64,000 bases of DNA from Solimonas sp. K1W22B-7 (GTDB lineage Bacteria; Pseudomonadota; Gammaproteobacteria; Nevskiales; Nevskiaceae). The notes below the pieces were generated by a model, which saw only the letters and a program-made list of their open reading frames with translations, had not been told where the DNA came from and made no database searches. Positions 15,816-25,318 of the stretch are shown here, piece by piece. The position numbers and the translations under genes were made by a program. The stretch is taken from contig NZ_CP031704.1 of assembly GCF_003428335.1 (NCBI RefSeq), positions 4,092,001-4,156,000 on the forward strand, read 5' to 3'. Within the stretch, counting starts at the first letter, position 1. Each line of letters starts with the position of its first letter.

Positions 15816-18101
15816 TCAGAACTGGAACTCTACGCCGCCGAGCAGGCGGCGGCCGTAACCCAGCGCCGCAATGGGATCGCGGCGCAGCGCCGTGGTGTTG
15901 GCGTCCAGGCGGTAGTCGCGGTCGGCCAGGTTGTTGCCGTTGAAGAACAGGCCCAGCCCCCGGTACTGCCAGCGCAGCGACAGGTTCAGCAGGGTATACG
16001 CCGGGATCTGGTTTTCGGGAAGGTTGTTGACCTGCGCCGAAGTCGCGCCCACGCGCTGCGCCTCGGGGCGGATCAGCAGATTCCCGATCGGCGTCCACTC
16101 CAGGGCCATCGTCACGGAGTACTCGGGAGATTTCGGCAGCGGATTGCCGCTGAAGTCGCCCTGCGAGCTGTCGAAATCGATGAACTTGCCGTGGGCGATG
16201 CCGACGCTGCCGACCAGGCGCAGGCTCTCGAAGGGCGAGGTTGCCAGTTCCAGTTCGCCGCCCCGGATGCGCGAGCGGCCGGCATTGGTGATGATCTGGC
16301 AGGTGAGCGGACCGACCGGCACCTGCATGTCCTGCCAGTCGGTATGGAACAGGTTCAGCGCGTAGTGCGTCTGCCCGCCGCGCAGCCGGCCCTTGAACGA
16401 CAGCTCGTAGTTGCGGGTCCGTTCCTCGTCGAAACTGTAGCGCTCGCCACAGGCCAGGTGATATCCGTCGCCGCCGGGGCGATAGCCCTCGGTGTAGGCC
16501 GCCCCGACGAAACCATCCTCGAACAGCTCGTAGCTGGCCGCCAGCTTGGGCAGCACCGCCGAGAAGCTGCGGCTGACGTCGGTCTCGCCGTCCGGCCCGA
16601 GGACCTGTGCGCCTTGCAGCAGCAGCACGACGGCTTCAGCCACCGGGTTGTCGCCGCCGACATCGTTGACCGAGTGGCGGCTGTTGCGCTCGCGGTCCAG
16701 GCGCAGGCCGCCGGTCAGGGTCAGGCGATCGCTGGCCTGCCAGTCGACTTCGCCGAACACGGCCTGGTTCTCGATGCGCGCAGGGTTGTCGGAGACGATC
16801 GTCACGCCGCCCAGCGGCAGCGAGCAAAGCAGATCGAGCGGGCAGACACCGACGGCATCCAGCAGGGCCGTCAATGCGGTCAGGCCGGTGGAATACTCGC
16901 CGTCCTCGCCGTCGAAGTAGTACAGGCCCAGGGTACCGCGCCAGGCATCGCCGCTGAAGCTGGCACGCAGTTCCTGCGAGAAGGAACGCGAGTCCGCAAC
17001 CTGCGCGATGTAGCCGTCGTCGCGCTCGGTGTAGTCGACATCCAGGTGCAGCAGGGTGTGGGAGCGCGCCCAGGCGCTGACCGCGCGCAGGGTCCAGTCC
17101 TCACCGAGCCGCAGGCGCTGGTCCAGCGAGTAGAGCTTTGACTCGCTGTCGACTTCGCTGGGCTCGTTCGCGGTGGCCACGCGCTCCGCTTCGCGCGCCT
17201 GCTCGACGTAGCGGCTGCCGGTCCTGCGACGGTTGTCGGCGATGCCCAGCACTGCCTCGTAGGGACCGCTGGCGCCGAAGGGGGTGAGCTTGGCGCGCAG
17301 GCGGCTGCCATGGCTGCGATCCCCCGCCCAGTCGTCCTCGTCACGGGTTTCGTTGTAGATCTCGCCGTCGCTGCTGCGGTAGTCGGTGACGAGGCGGATC
17401 GCCAGCAGGTCCGGCCACAGGGTGGCACCGAAGGCCGCGGCTCCCTGGCGGGCGTTGTCGTTGCCGACGCCGAGCCGGCCGCGGAATTCCGGGATGAAGC
17501 TGCCTTCCACCTGCGGCTCGACGGTGTTGATGATCACGGCACCGGCCATGGCGTTGCGACCCTGGCTGGTGGACTGCGGCCCACGGAAAACCTCGACCTG
17601 GTCGAGGTCGAAGGCCGAGAGGTCCGCGAATCCCATCGCCCCGCGCGGCAGGCCGACGCCATCGACCACGATGGTGGTGGCAGTGCCGTAGATCGTGCCG
17701 GCACCGACCAGGCTGGCGCCGTAGCTGCCGATGCCGCGCATGCTGATGGTGCTGAGCCCCAGCTCGCTGTCGTTCCAGCCGGCGTTGGGAGTGGTACGGA
17801 TCACGTCGTAGACATCGCGCGCGCTGCTGCGCTCGATCTCAGCACCGGCCTTCACGGCGACGCTGGCGGTGGTGCGCTCGGCCTCGCGCGTCAGCAGCTC
17901 GCCGGTGACCACGATGGCCTCGAGCACGGTGGCACCGTCGCGCGCCTCGGTCGGCGGCGGAGCTTGGGCAGCCGGCTCCGCCGGCAGCGGGATCGTCGGC
18001 AGCGTTTCAGCCTGCGGCGCCGTTTCGGCCAGGACCGCCCCAGAATCCAGCAGTGCCAGCAGCACCAGCGCAGCCACGCGCGGCATCGTCCCCTCGCCCA
18101 T
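15816..18101 (-). CDS. TonB-dependent outer-membrane receptor
   Basis: A 761-residue receptor with a signal peptide ending near AVLAETAPQ. It has a TonB box-like IVVTG at about 64, a plug domain (RDVYDVIRTTPNAGWND, VEVFRGPQSTSQGRNAMAG) and a 22-strand barrel ending in the outer-membrane signature GGVEFQF with terminal Phe. The first ATG (18101) has GGGGATTT ahead. A Fur-box-like sequence lies just upstream, so an iron chelate is the likeliest substrate. The PNPOx-like gene is downstream in the same unit. Confidence 0.88.
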   Translation of the reverse strand: MGEGTMPRVAALVLLALLDSGAVLAETAPQAETLPTIPLPAEPAAQAPPPTEARDGATVLEAIVVTGELLTREAERTTASVAVKAGAEIERSSARDVYDVIRTTPNAGWNDSELGLSTISMRGIGSYGASLVGAGTIYGTATTIVVDGVGLPRGAMGFADLSAFDLDQVEVFRGPQSTSQGRNAMAGAVIINTVEPQVEGSFIPEFRGRLGVGNDNARQGAAAFGATLWPDLLAIRLVTDYRSSDGEIYNETRDEDDWAGDRSHGSRLRAKLTPFGASGPYEAVLGIADNRRRTGSRYVEQAREAERVATANEPSEVDSESKLYSLDQRLRLGEDWTLRAVSAWARSHTLLHLDVDYTERDDGYIAQVADSRSFSQELRASFSGDAWRGTLGLYYFDGEDGEYSTGLTALTALLDAVGVCPLDLLCSLPLGGVTIVSDNPARIENQAVFGEVDWQASDRLTLTGGLRLDRERNSRHSVNDVGGDNPVAEAVVLLLQGAQVLGPDGETDVSRSFSAVLPKLAASYELFEDGFVGAAYTEGYRPGGDGYHLACGERYSFDEERTRNYELSFKGRLRGGQTHYALNLFHTDWQDMQVPVGPLTCQIITNAGRSRIRGGELELATSPFESLRLVGSVGIAHGKFIDFDSSQGDFSGNPLPKSPEYSVTMALEWTPIGNLLIRPEAQRVGATSAQVNNLPENQIPAYTLLNLSLRWQYRGLGLFFNGNNLADRDYRLDANTTALRRDPIAALGYGRRLLGGVEFQF

Positions 18102-18119
18102 GAAATCCCCAATTGCAAT

Positions 18120-18138
18120 TGATAATGCGTCTCAATTG
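18120..18138 (-). promoter_or_regulatory. Fur-box-like operator of the TonB receptor gene
   Basis: TGATAATGCGTCTCAATTG, an interrupted match to the GATAATGATAATCATTATC Fur consensus, 19 bases upstream of the receptor's start codon. A nearby CAATTGCAATTG repeat adds AT-rich character to the promoter. Confidence 0.55.
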
Positions 18139-18209
18139 TACTTCAGGACTTCAGCCGTGGGGACCCATGTCCGCGATAGGCACATCACTCCCGGCCAGGG
18201 GCCGGGGAA

Positions 18210-19073
18210 TCAGCCCGGCCGCTCGCCGTTGCTGGCGTAGTCGCCCATGCCCTCGCGGATGCGGGCGCTGCCGCCGGGGTCGTCGCCGAAGGGCGCGGCG
18301 CTGTGCCAGGAGCCCCATTCAGGGCGGTACATGCCCGAAGCCTGCTGCGACCAGCCGGCCCAGCGCAGCAGCACCTCGTCGGGCAGGCCCACCGAGCGGC
18401 CATGGGCACCCCAGCCGCGGTTGGAGTCGTCCAGCGCGCTCTGCGCCGTGGCCCGCGCCGCCGGGCCGAGCACGGCGTGGTCCACGCCGAAACCCGCCGC
18501 GCGGGTCTGCTGCAGGAACACCCTCTGCGCCGGTAGCCAGGAGCGGTTCACCTGCAGGCGCCCAGCGTCCCAGGCCAGCGTCACGCGCGGGCGCCCCTGG
18601 AACACCGCGACGGTCTGGCGGCCGTCACGGCCGTCGATCACCACCTGCGTGGCGTAGTCCACCGTCGCCCCGCAGTTGCGCTCGATCACCGAGGCGCTGA
18701 GGCCCTCGCGGCGCAGGTCCAGCCATTGCAGCAGCCGCTCGCTGCAGCTGCCGATCACTTCCTCGCCGCCGCTCCAGCGCAGTACCAGGCTGCGGCCGTC
18801 GGCCGACTCCTGCAGCGTGTAGGCCTCGTCGCCGGGCCCGATGACATTCACGGAATGATCTGCCGGCGCAGCGGCCGTCATCGCCGCAGCCAGCAGCAGG
18901 GCAACCGCCCCCGACACCGCGCCGGCGCTCAAGGCGAATCCGCCGCGCGGCGCAACCCGTAGCCGGAAGCGGCCACGCAAACGATCATCTGCTTCACTCG
19001 ATACCCCCGGCGATCCGCACCCCGCGGAACCCCAGATGGAACATGCAGGACTCAGGCCATGCCGTCCGTGCAC
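18210..19073 (-). CDS. exported protein of unknown function
   Basis: Open from a GTG at 19073 (287 residues), but the real start is uncertain: a TTG at 18980 would put a basic stretch (RGRFRLRVAPRG) directly before a hydrophobic helix (LSAGAVSGAVALLLAAAMTA), a good signal peptide. The mature part has two Cys (SCSERLLQW, IERNCGATV), probably a disulfide, and a C-terminal region with several Trp (LLRWAGWSQQ, PEWGSWHSA). No family recognised. It lies upstream of the TonB receptor on the same strand, with about 110 bases between. Confidence 0.55.
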   Translation of the reverse strand: MHGRHGLSPACSIWGSAGCGSPGVSSEADDRLRGRFRLRVAPRGGFALSAGAVSGAVALLLAAAMTAAAPADHSVNVIGPGDEAYTLQESADGRSLVLRWSGGEEVIGSCSERLLQWLDLRREGLSASVIERNCGATVDYATQVVIDGRDGRQTVAVFQGRPRVTLAWDAGRLQVNRSWLPAQRVFLQQTRAAGFGVDHAVLGPAARATAQSALDDSNRGWGAHGRSVGLPDEVLLRWAGWSQQASGMYRPEWGSWHSAAPFGDDPGGSARIREGMGDYASNGERPG

Positions 19074-19277
19074 TGCTGCTCAAACGCCGCGAATTGCAAA
19101 ACGCCTGCCGTCTCATCCGGAAATGTTCCGCCGAAAAAAGCCCCGCCCCTCGCCATGAAAACTAGCAGGAGCCGCCGCGCCGGGCGGCCACGGCCGATAT
19201 TCGCGCCGGTTTGGCCGACGTGCAGCATCACCGGAAAGAGGCTAGCCTCGGCTTTCCGCCCCCCCGGGAGCTGCACC

Positions 19278-19937
19278 ATGGCGCTGACGCTCTACGCCCA
19301 TCCCTTCTCGTCCTATTGCCAGAAGGTGCTGATCGCGCTCTACGAGAAGGACCTGTCCTTCACCTACCGTGTGCTGTCCCCCGAAGACCCCACGGCCGGC
19401 GCAGAACTGGCAAGGCTGTGGCCGATCCAGCGCTTCCCGGTGCTGGTCAAGGCTGACAAGACCCTGATCGAGGCGACCGTCATCGTCGAGTTCATCGACC
19501 TGATCCGCCCCCTACCGACACCGCTGCTGCCGGCCGAACCCCTGGACGCGCTGGAAGTACGCTTCCTCGACCGCTTCTTCGACAACTACGTCCACACGCC
19601 GATGCAGAAGCTCGTGGCCGATGCGCTGCGTCCGGTGGACAAGCGCGACCCTCATGGCGTCGGCGAGGCACGCGCCCTGCTCGACAAGGCCTACCAGTGG
19701 CTGGAACAGCGCATGGCCGGCCGCGAGTGGGCGGTGGGCGAAAGCTACACCCTGGCCGACTGCGCCGCCTCGCCGGCCCTGTTCTATGCCGACTGGGCAC
19801 ACCGCATCGGCGAGCAGTTCCCCAATGTCCTGGCCTACCGCCAGCGCCTCAACGCCCGCCCCGCCTTCGCCCGCTGCATCGACGAGGCCCGCCCCTACCG
19901 GGCGTTCTTCCCGCTGGGCGCGCCGGACCGCGACTGA
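19278..19937 (+). CDS. glutathione S-transferase-family protein
   Basis: A 219-residue GST-fold protein. The N-terminal thioredoxin-like domain starts MALTLYAHPFSSYCQKVLIA (SSYC aligned with the catalytic Ser/Cys), with the cis-Pro in QRFPVLV and the glutathione-binding IEATVIVEFID near 68. The C-terminal helical domain includes WAVGESYTLADCAASPALFY, the standard N-capping motif. CGGGAG lies seven bases before the ATG. It may be a detoxification transferase; the substrate is unknown. It stands as a single gene ahead of the large lipoprotein. Confidence 0.85.
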   Translation: MALTLYAHPFSSYCQKVLIALYEKDLSFTYRVLSPEDPTAGAELARLWPIQRFPVLVKADKTLIEATVIVEFIDLIRPLPTPLLPAEPLDALEVRFLDRFFDNYVHTPMQKLVADALRPVDKRDPHGVGEARALLDKAYQWLEQRMAGREWAVGESYTLADCAASPALFYADWAHRIGEQFPNVLAYRQRLNARPAFARCIDEARPYRAFFPLGAPDRD

Positions 19938-20100
19938 GCGCAAAACCCCGCCGGGCAGGCTCATGCCGCAGTGTCACAAGACGGTCATAGGCAGCATTTA
20001 CCAGTCGCCCCCCGGTCGCCCACCCTGCCCCCGGCCTAAAATGAGGGTGCATAACCATTCACAGGGCGTTCTACAGCCCTGTTACCCAGGGAAACAGACA

Positions 20101-23100
20101 ATGTTCTTTACCGCCCCCCAGGTACGTGCAGCCCTCGCTGCCACGTTCGCACTCGCCCTGCTCGCCGGTTGCGGCAGCCGCAGCGATTCCTCCAACGGCA
20201 GCAGCAGCGGCGGCAAGGGCGGCGAAGGCATCCGCGACGGCCGCGTCTACCTGATCAAGCCGGGCGCCAACGCCACCGGCGACATGGTCGCGGCGATGGT
20301 CCAGGCCGCGCCCGGCGACACCATCCAGTTCGACTGCGGCTACTTCGAGCTGAGCTCCTCGCTGAACCTCACCGACACCGAGGACGTGCTGGTCAAGGGC
20401 TGCGGCAAGGACAAGACGGTCCTGTCGTTCAAGAACAACAACGCCCCCGAAGGCATCCTGGGCGTCAACGTCCATGGCCTGTTCATCGAGGACCTGACGG
20501 TGCTCGACACCGGCGGCAACGGCATCGAACTGCGCGGCGTGGACCACGCCTCGCTGCGTCGCGTGCGTGCGATCTGGTCGTCCAACGGCGGCCGCGAGAG
20601 CCCCACGCCGATCACCGCCGCCAACGTCTTCGCCGACAACGCCAAGCTGCTCAACGTGCCCTGCACCGACCCGGCCACGCAGAACCCGGCGGCTCCCGAG
20701 AACATCCTCGGCGACACCCGCTCGCCGGACTACACGGTCAGCGCCAAGTCGGGCCGCTACGGCATCTACCCGGTGTCCTCCGAGAACATCCTGATCGAGG
20801 AAGCCGAGTCGGTCGGCGCCTCCGACGCCGGCATCTACGTCGGCCAGACCAACAACGCGATCATCCGCAAGAGCCGTGCTGCCTTCAACGTCTTCGGCTT
20901 CGAGATCGAGAACGTCCGCGGCGGCGAGTACGACACCAACCTGGCGGAGTGCAACACCGGCGGCTTCCTGGTGTACGACCTCGACGGCCTGCGCCAGTAC
21001 GGCGACCGCTCGCGCATGTTCGGCAACACCGCGCGCATGAACAACACCTACAACTTCACCTCGGGCGGCTTCGTCGGCAACGTGCCCTCGGGCAGCGGCA
21101 TGATCACGCTGTCCTACGACCGCATCGACGTCTTCAACAACACCTTCGAGGACAACAACACCGCCGGCCTGATCCACGCCAGCTACGAGTTGTTCCCCGA
21201 GGGCGCCGGCCGGCCGTTCGAGAAGCGCATCGACTGGTACACCGAAGGCCTGCACGTCTGGAACAACACGTTCCGCAACAACGGCGGCCACCTGCCCCTG
21301 CCCACCACCAGCGACCTGCTGGCGCTGGACGTGGCCAAGGTGCTGCCGGCCCTGATCGGCCTGAAGAACACCGCCGCCTGCCTGAACCCGCTGAACTTCT
21401 CGCAGTGCCTCGGCGCCGGCAACCTCGGCTACCGCGGCGCCCAGATCATGTGGGACGGCCTGCTCGACACCTGGTCCGACTGCCCCTACCCGGTCGATGC
21501 CAACGGCAACCTGGTCCCGCGTGACGAGCGCGGCAAGCCGCTGCTGGGCAGCGAGCACCCGAACCCCGAGTGCCACTACAACCAGTACAAGTTCAACCCC
21601 AGCACGCACGAGCGCATCAAGCCCGACTGGTGGTCCTCGTGCATCGACGAAGACAACGTCTTCGAAGGCTCCAGCCCGGACTTCGCCAACTTCCACGGCC
21701 TGAGGGGCCTGGAGGTGGTGATCGCCGCCGCCACCGCCGATCCGTCCAAGCCCGCCGACCTGCTCGGCGCCGTGCTCAAGGGCCTGACGGCCACCCAGCT
21801 GCTGCAGTTCGCGTCGAGCTACGACATCAAGCCGCACCGCTGCGTCGCCGCCTACGGCAAGAACCTGGCACCGCTGCCGCCGGTGGTGATCCCCGCGTTC
21901 AAGCGCAGCGGCGAGTACGACCCGGCGCCGACCGAGGCCGAGATCCAGAAGCTGTGCAAGGCCGGCAGCGCCGGTACGGTGAACTTCGCTGCCGCCGAGC
22001 GCGTCAACTGCCCGACGCTGGACCAGTACCACCTGTTTGCCGACGCGCAGGACCCGCGCAGCGCGCCCAACGGCCAGGGCACGCCGTTCTCGCTCAACAG
22101 CAAGCTGTTCTCCGACTACTCGGTGAAGTACCGCGTGGCCTTCATCCCCCCGGGCAAGAGCGCCGTGTACCACGACGCCAAGGAAGGCGGTGCCGTCACC
22201 GGCGCCAACATGACCTACAGCTTCCCCGAGGGCACGATCATCGCCAAGACCTTCACCTTTGCCGACGAGGATGCCGGCACCGAGGTGCCGGTGGAGACGC
22301 GCCTGCTGATCCGCCGCGTCAGTGCCAAGGGTCATGTGCGCTGGGTGGGCCTGCCGTACATCTGGGAAACCGTGAACGGCAAGCGCGTCGCCAAGCTCGC
22401 CCTGGGCGGCGGCACCGCCTCGGTGCACTGGAAGACCACCGACGTGGATTCCGGCACCGTCCACAGCGGCTCCACGCCGGGCTACCTGATCCCGCACGGC
22501 AACCAGTGCCTGAGCTGCCACTCGCGCGAGGACGGCGAAGCCGGCTCCGCCCCGATCGGCCTGAAGGCGCGCTTCCTCAACAAGGCCTACAAGCCGGAGT
22601 CCAACTTCGTGAAGGGCCCTGCACACCCGGTGCTGGGCCAGAACCAGATCGCCTACTGGTGCAACAGCGGCCTGCTCAGCGGCTGCCCCACCGACCTGGG
22701 CGTCAACCCGGCCACGCAGATCGCCACCAAGGTCGAGCGCATCCCTGCGTTCAACAAGCCGGGCGACGCGGGCTTCGCCGCCGGCTCCGGCGAGGACATC
22801 GAGTCGCGCGCCCGCGCCTGGCTGGAAGTGAACTGCCAGCACTGCCACAACGTGCGCGGCTTCGCCGCCAGCACCGGCCTGTACCTCGACTCGATCCGCA
22901 AGGTCGACAGCACCTACGGCATCTGCAAGAGCCCGACCGCCACGGGCCGCGAGGGCACCGACAACGGCACGCGCCACCACGACATCAACCCGGGCAACCT
23001 GGAAGATTCGATCCTGCCGTTCCGCATCGGTCCCACCGCCACCACCCCGGCGGCGCGCATGCCGCCGCTGGCGCGCAGCGTGGTCGACGAGGAAGGCTAC

Positions 23101-23181
23101 GCGCTGGTCAACCAGTGGATCCGCGACGTGGTCGTGGTCGACGAGGCCAAGTACCCGGGCTCCTCGAGCTGCACCAACTAG
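20101..23181 (+). CDS. fused parallel beta-helix / diheme cytochrome-like lipoprotein
   Basis: A 1026-residue lipoprotein (signal with LLAGC at about 20-24, then a Ser/Gly linker). Residues about 40-420 form a right-handed parallel beta-helix with repeated turns (VHGLFIEDLTVLDTGGNGIE, SRAAFNVFGFEIENVRGGEY), like the TIGR03805 family. Residues about 590-1026 match the SO_2930/HNE_0200-like family (TIGR03806) with two CxxCH haem motifs: CLSCHSR near 802 and CQHCHN near 915. As I recall, these families usually occur as adjacent gene pairs of unknown function; here one polypeptide holds both. Probably anchored in the outer membrane or periplasm. No partner genes adjoin, and a terminator follows directly. 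Confidence 0.85.
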   Translation: MFFTAPQVRAALAATFALALLAGCGSRSDSSNGSSSGGKGGEGIRDGRVYLIKPGANATGDMVAAMVQAAPGDTIQFDCGYFELSSSLNLTDTEDVLVKGCGKDKTVLSFKNNNAPEGILGVNVHGLFIEDLTVLDTGGNGIELRGVDHASLRRVRAIWSSNGGRESPTPITAANVFADNAKLLNVPCTDPATQNPAAPENILGDTRSPDYTVSAKSGRYGIYPVSSENILIEEAESVGASDAGIYVGQTNNAIIRKSRAAFNVFGFEIENVRGGEYDTNLAECNTGGFLVYDLDGLRQYGDRSRMFGNTARMNNTYNFTSGGFVGNVPSGSGMITLSYDRIDVFNNTFEDNNTAGLIHASYELFPEGAGRPFEKRIDWYTEGLHVWNNTFRNNGGHLPLPTTSDLLALDVAKVLPALIGLKNTAACLNPLNFSQCLGAGNLGYRGAQIMWDGLLDTWSDCPYPVDANGNLVPRDERGKPLLGSEHPNPECHYNQYKFNPSTHERIKPDWWSSCIDEDNVFEGSSPDFANFHGLRGLEVVIAAATADPSKPADLLGAVLKGLTATQLLQFASSYDIKPHRCVAAYGKNLAPLPPVVIPAFKRSGEYDPAPTEAEIQKLCKAGSAGTVNFAAAERVNCPTLDQYHLFADAQDPRSAPNGQGTPFSLNSKLFSDYSVKYRVAFIPPGKSAVYHDAKEGGAVTGANMTYSFPEGTIIAKTFTFADEDAGTEVPVETRLLIRRVSAKGHVRWVGLPYIWETVNGKRVAKLALGGGTASVHWKTTDVDSGTVHSGSTPGYLIPHGNQCLSCHSREDGEAGSAPIGLKARFLNKAYKPESNFVKGPAHPVLGQNQIAYWCNSGLLSGCPTDLGVNPATQIATKVERIPAFNKPGDAGFAAGSGEDIESRARAWLEVNCQHCHNVRGFAASTGLYLDSIRKVDSTYGICKSPTATGREGTDNGTRHHDINPGNLEDSILPFRIGPTATTPAARMPPLARSVVDEEGYALVNQWIRDVVVVDEAKYPGSSSCTN

Positions 23182-23204
23182 CTGGAAGCAGAAGCTGCAA
23201 CAGG

Positions 23205-23229
23205 AAAGCCCGCGCAAGCGGGCTTTTTT
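23205..23229 (+). terminator. rho-independent terminator after the beta-helix/cytochrome gene
   Basis: AAAGCCCGC / GCGGGCTTT stem with loop GCAA, followed by a run of Ts, 24 bases after the stop codon. Confidence 0.9.
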
Positions 23230-23307
23230 GTTGCGCCGCTGGCAGCGCTACCCTGTCGCCAGCGCGGCGCGCTCCGCCAGGTTCAGCGGCTTGCCCAGGC
23301 GCCAGCC

Positions 23308-24543
23308 TCAGTCGGCCAACGCGTAGTCGCGCGTACGCGGCGGACAGTAGTCCGAACCCAGGCAGAGCACGCGCAGGCGGTCGGCCAGGCGCGGGTTGTG
23401 GCGCAGTTCGTAGAGGATCTGCGCGCAGCCCGCCAGGCCCAGGCGCAGCGGGTTCATGCGCAGGCGCGGCCGTCCCTCCAGCCCGGTCTGAGGCTGGTGT
23501 TCCGTCAGCGGCCGGAAGGTCCCGAACAGCCGGTCCCAGAGGAAGAACATGCCACCGCCGATATTCACCAGGTTGCCGCGGCGGCCGTTCTCCGCCGCCT
23601 CCGAGGAGTGGTGCAGGGTGTGGTAGGGGCCTTCCGACACCAGCAGGCTCAGCGCACGCAGCGCGCGACTGCGCCGCGCCACGTGGTACAGCGCGCCCTG
23701 GTGGCTGAAGGTGGTCGCGCCCGCGCCCAGCAGCTTGTAGACGACGATGCAGGCCACGACCGTGCCCAGGTCCTGCGTGATCAGCCTGGCGATGGCCGCG
23801 AACACCAGCACGTACAGCGGCGCCGCCACCAGGAACAGCGGGAAGGCGAAGAACACCGCCTGCGTCGCCGGCTGGATCAGTTCCGGCGTCATGTGATGCG
23901 TGCGATGGAACAGCAGCCAGAACAAACGGCTTTCGTGCGACAGGCGGTGCGCCCAGTAGTGGAAGAAGCCACCGACATTGACGATCAGCAGGAAGGCCAG
24001 CCAGCCCGGCACGTCGACCAGGGTGGGCAGGCGCTGCGCCAGCCCGCGCATCGCGTGCAGCAGCGCGTCGAAACTGCCGAAGGCTTCGGTGAAGCCGAAG
24101 CCCAGCGCCCAACCCGCGGCGGCGATCAGGGCCAGCGGCAGCAGGATGCCCAGAGCATTGATCGCATTGAGCCCGAAGAAGGTCACCAGTTCCCGCAGCG
24201 GATAGGGCCGCCCGAACACCGCCGGGTAGCGCAGGTAGCCGGCAATGATGATCCCCGCGGTCGCCGCCAGGTTCAGCAACAACAGCGCCGCGAACCCGAG
24301 TTGCGCAGAGCTGTAGCCAAACAGCGCAGCGTCGCCCTGCCCCAGCTCCCGCCACAGCTGCCGCAGGGGCGCCAGGCTCCAGTCGTCGCCCAGGCCCGGC
24401 CCCAGGTAGGCGACGTAGTGCGCCCAGCCCAGGAAGCTCAGCGCGAACCACAGCGCGAACAGCACGACGAAGGCCGTGCCCGCGCGACGGTACTTCTCGG
24501 AGACCGGCGGGATCTCCCCATTCCAGAGGCTGGCGGCTTTCAT
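23308..24543 (-). CDS. fatty acid hydroxylase/sterol desaturase-superfamily membrane protein
   Basis: A 411-residue integral membrane di-iron oxygenase-type protein. The eight-His cluster is seen as HYWAHRLSH near 205, HRTHH near 224 and HTLHH near 319. There are four to six helices around it. Superfamily members insert oxygen or double bonds into lipid chains or sterols. Residues 1-100 form a further hydrophobic region. It is divergent from a TetR regulator with a 68-base gap rich in inverted repeats, so it is very probably the TetR target. Substrate unknown; a membrane-lipid function is likely. Confidence 0.85.
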   Translation of the reverse strand: MKAASLWNGEIPPVSEKYRRAGTAFVVLFALWFALSFLGWAHYVAYLGPGLGDDWSLAPLRQLWRELGQGDAALFGYSSAQLGFAALLLLNLAATAGIIIAGYLRYPAVFGRPYPLRELVTFFGLNAINALGILLPLALIAAAGWALGFGFTEAFGSFDALLHAMRGLAQRLPTLVDVPGWLAFLLIVNVGGFFHYWAHRLSHESRLFWLLFHRTHHMTPELIQPATQAVFFAFPLFLVAAPLYVLVFAAIARLITQDLGTVVACIVVYKLLGAGATTFSHQGALYHVARRSRALRALSLLVSEGPYHTLHHSSEAAENGRRGNLVNIGGGMFFLWDRLFGTFRPLTEHQPQTGLEGRPRLRMNPLRLGLAGCAQILYELRHNPRLADRLRVLCLGSDYCPPRTRDYALAD

Positions 24544-24611
24544 TTTTTCATTTCACTGATCGTTTAGTCAGCCAAATATGTCACTGACTACTCTATCAGT
24601 CAAATGCTAGG
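24544..24611. promoter_or_regulatory. divergent promoter/operator for hydroxylase and TetR genes
   Basis: An AT-rich 68-base gap with two dyads of the same half-site: CTGA / TCAG (24556-24571) and TGACT / AGTCA (24585-24602). Repeated TCAGT/TAGTCAG words suggest a TetR operator overlapping both promoters. Confidence 0.6.
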
Positions 24612-25283
24612 ATGCCGCCCATGCACAAGGACACCCCGCGCTCCCGCCAGGCCGAACAGGTCAAGGCCACCATCCTCGAGGCGGCCATCCCGCTGTTCGC
24701 GCGCGGCTACGACAGCGTCGCCGTGCAGGACATCGCCGCCGCCGCCGGCCACAAACACTCGCTGGTGATGTACCACTTCGGCAGCAAGGAGAGGCTCTGG
24801 GAGCAGACCGCGGAGCGCCTGATGCAGCGCTTCGACGCCGCGCACCGCGGCCACCTGGGTCGATTGCGCAAGGACGCCAGCGACCGGCAGAAGCTGCGGC
24901 AGTTGCTGCTGGCCTTCGTACTCGCGCTGCGCGAACTGCCGGCCTACGGCCAGATCCTGCTCAGCGAAGGCGTGCAGGCCTCCGGCCGCCTGCTATGGCT
25001 GCACCGGCACTTCTTCCCTTCGGCTTTCCTGGAGATGCAGTTCGAGGACGCACGCCTGCGCGAACTGCTGATGAAGGTGACTCTGCCGCGCAGCGCGATG
25101 GTCGGCGCCCTGCTCTATACCGTCGTCGCCGCGCCGCAGATCGCGATCAGCGCGCAGCAGGATGGCAGCGGCATCGCTGACGGCATCCATCCGCTCGGCG
25201 ATGCCATGGCGGAACGGCTGGTCGGGATGATGTGCGATTTCGTCCTGTCCCAGCTCGACGGAAAGCCGAGACGCAGGCGCTGA
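24612..25283 (+). CDS. TetR-family transcriptional regulator
   Basis: A 223-residue repressor-type protein. The N-terminal helix-turn-helix is standard: ILEAAIPLFARGYDSVAVQD, then IAAAAGHKHSLVMYHFGSKE with the recognition helix. The C-terminal about 150 residues are the ligand/dimer domain. Start at 24612 or at 24621 (MHKDTPRSRQAEQ). Divergent from the fatty-acid-hydroxylase-like gene, so it probably represses that gene in response to a lipid-like effector. It is the last gene before the tRNA scar. Confidence 0.9.
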   Translation: MPPMHKDTPRSRQAEQVKATILEAAIPLFARGYDSVAVQDIAAAAGHKHSLVMYHFGSKERLWEQTAERLMQRFDAAHRGHLGRLRKDASDRQKLRQLLLAFVLALRELPAYGQILLSEGVQASGRLLWLHRHFFPSAFLEMQFEDARLRELLMKVTLPRSAMVGALLYTVVAAPQIAISAQQDGSGIADGIHPLGDAMAERLVGMMCDFVLSQLDGKPRRRR

Positions 25284-25318
25284 CGCGCCGGCAGCCGAAC
25301 CCCGCGTCGTCTGTATCG

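Noticed and set aside
20071-23217. A 1048-codon open frame antisense to the beta-helix/cytochrome gene
   Set aside because: It is a shadow of the strong third-base GC bias of the real gene; composition is Val/Ala/Gly/Gln-rich without any domain, and the sense frame has a signal peptide and haem motifs.
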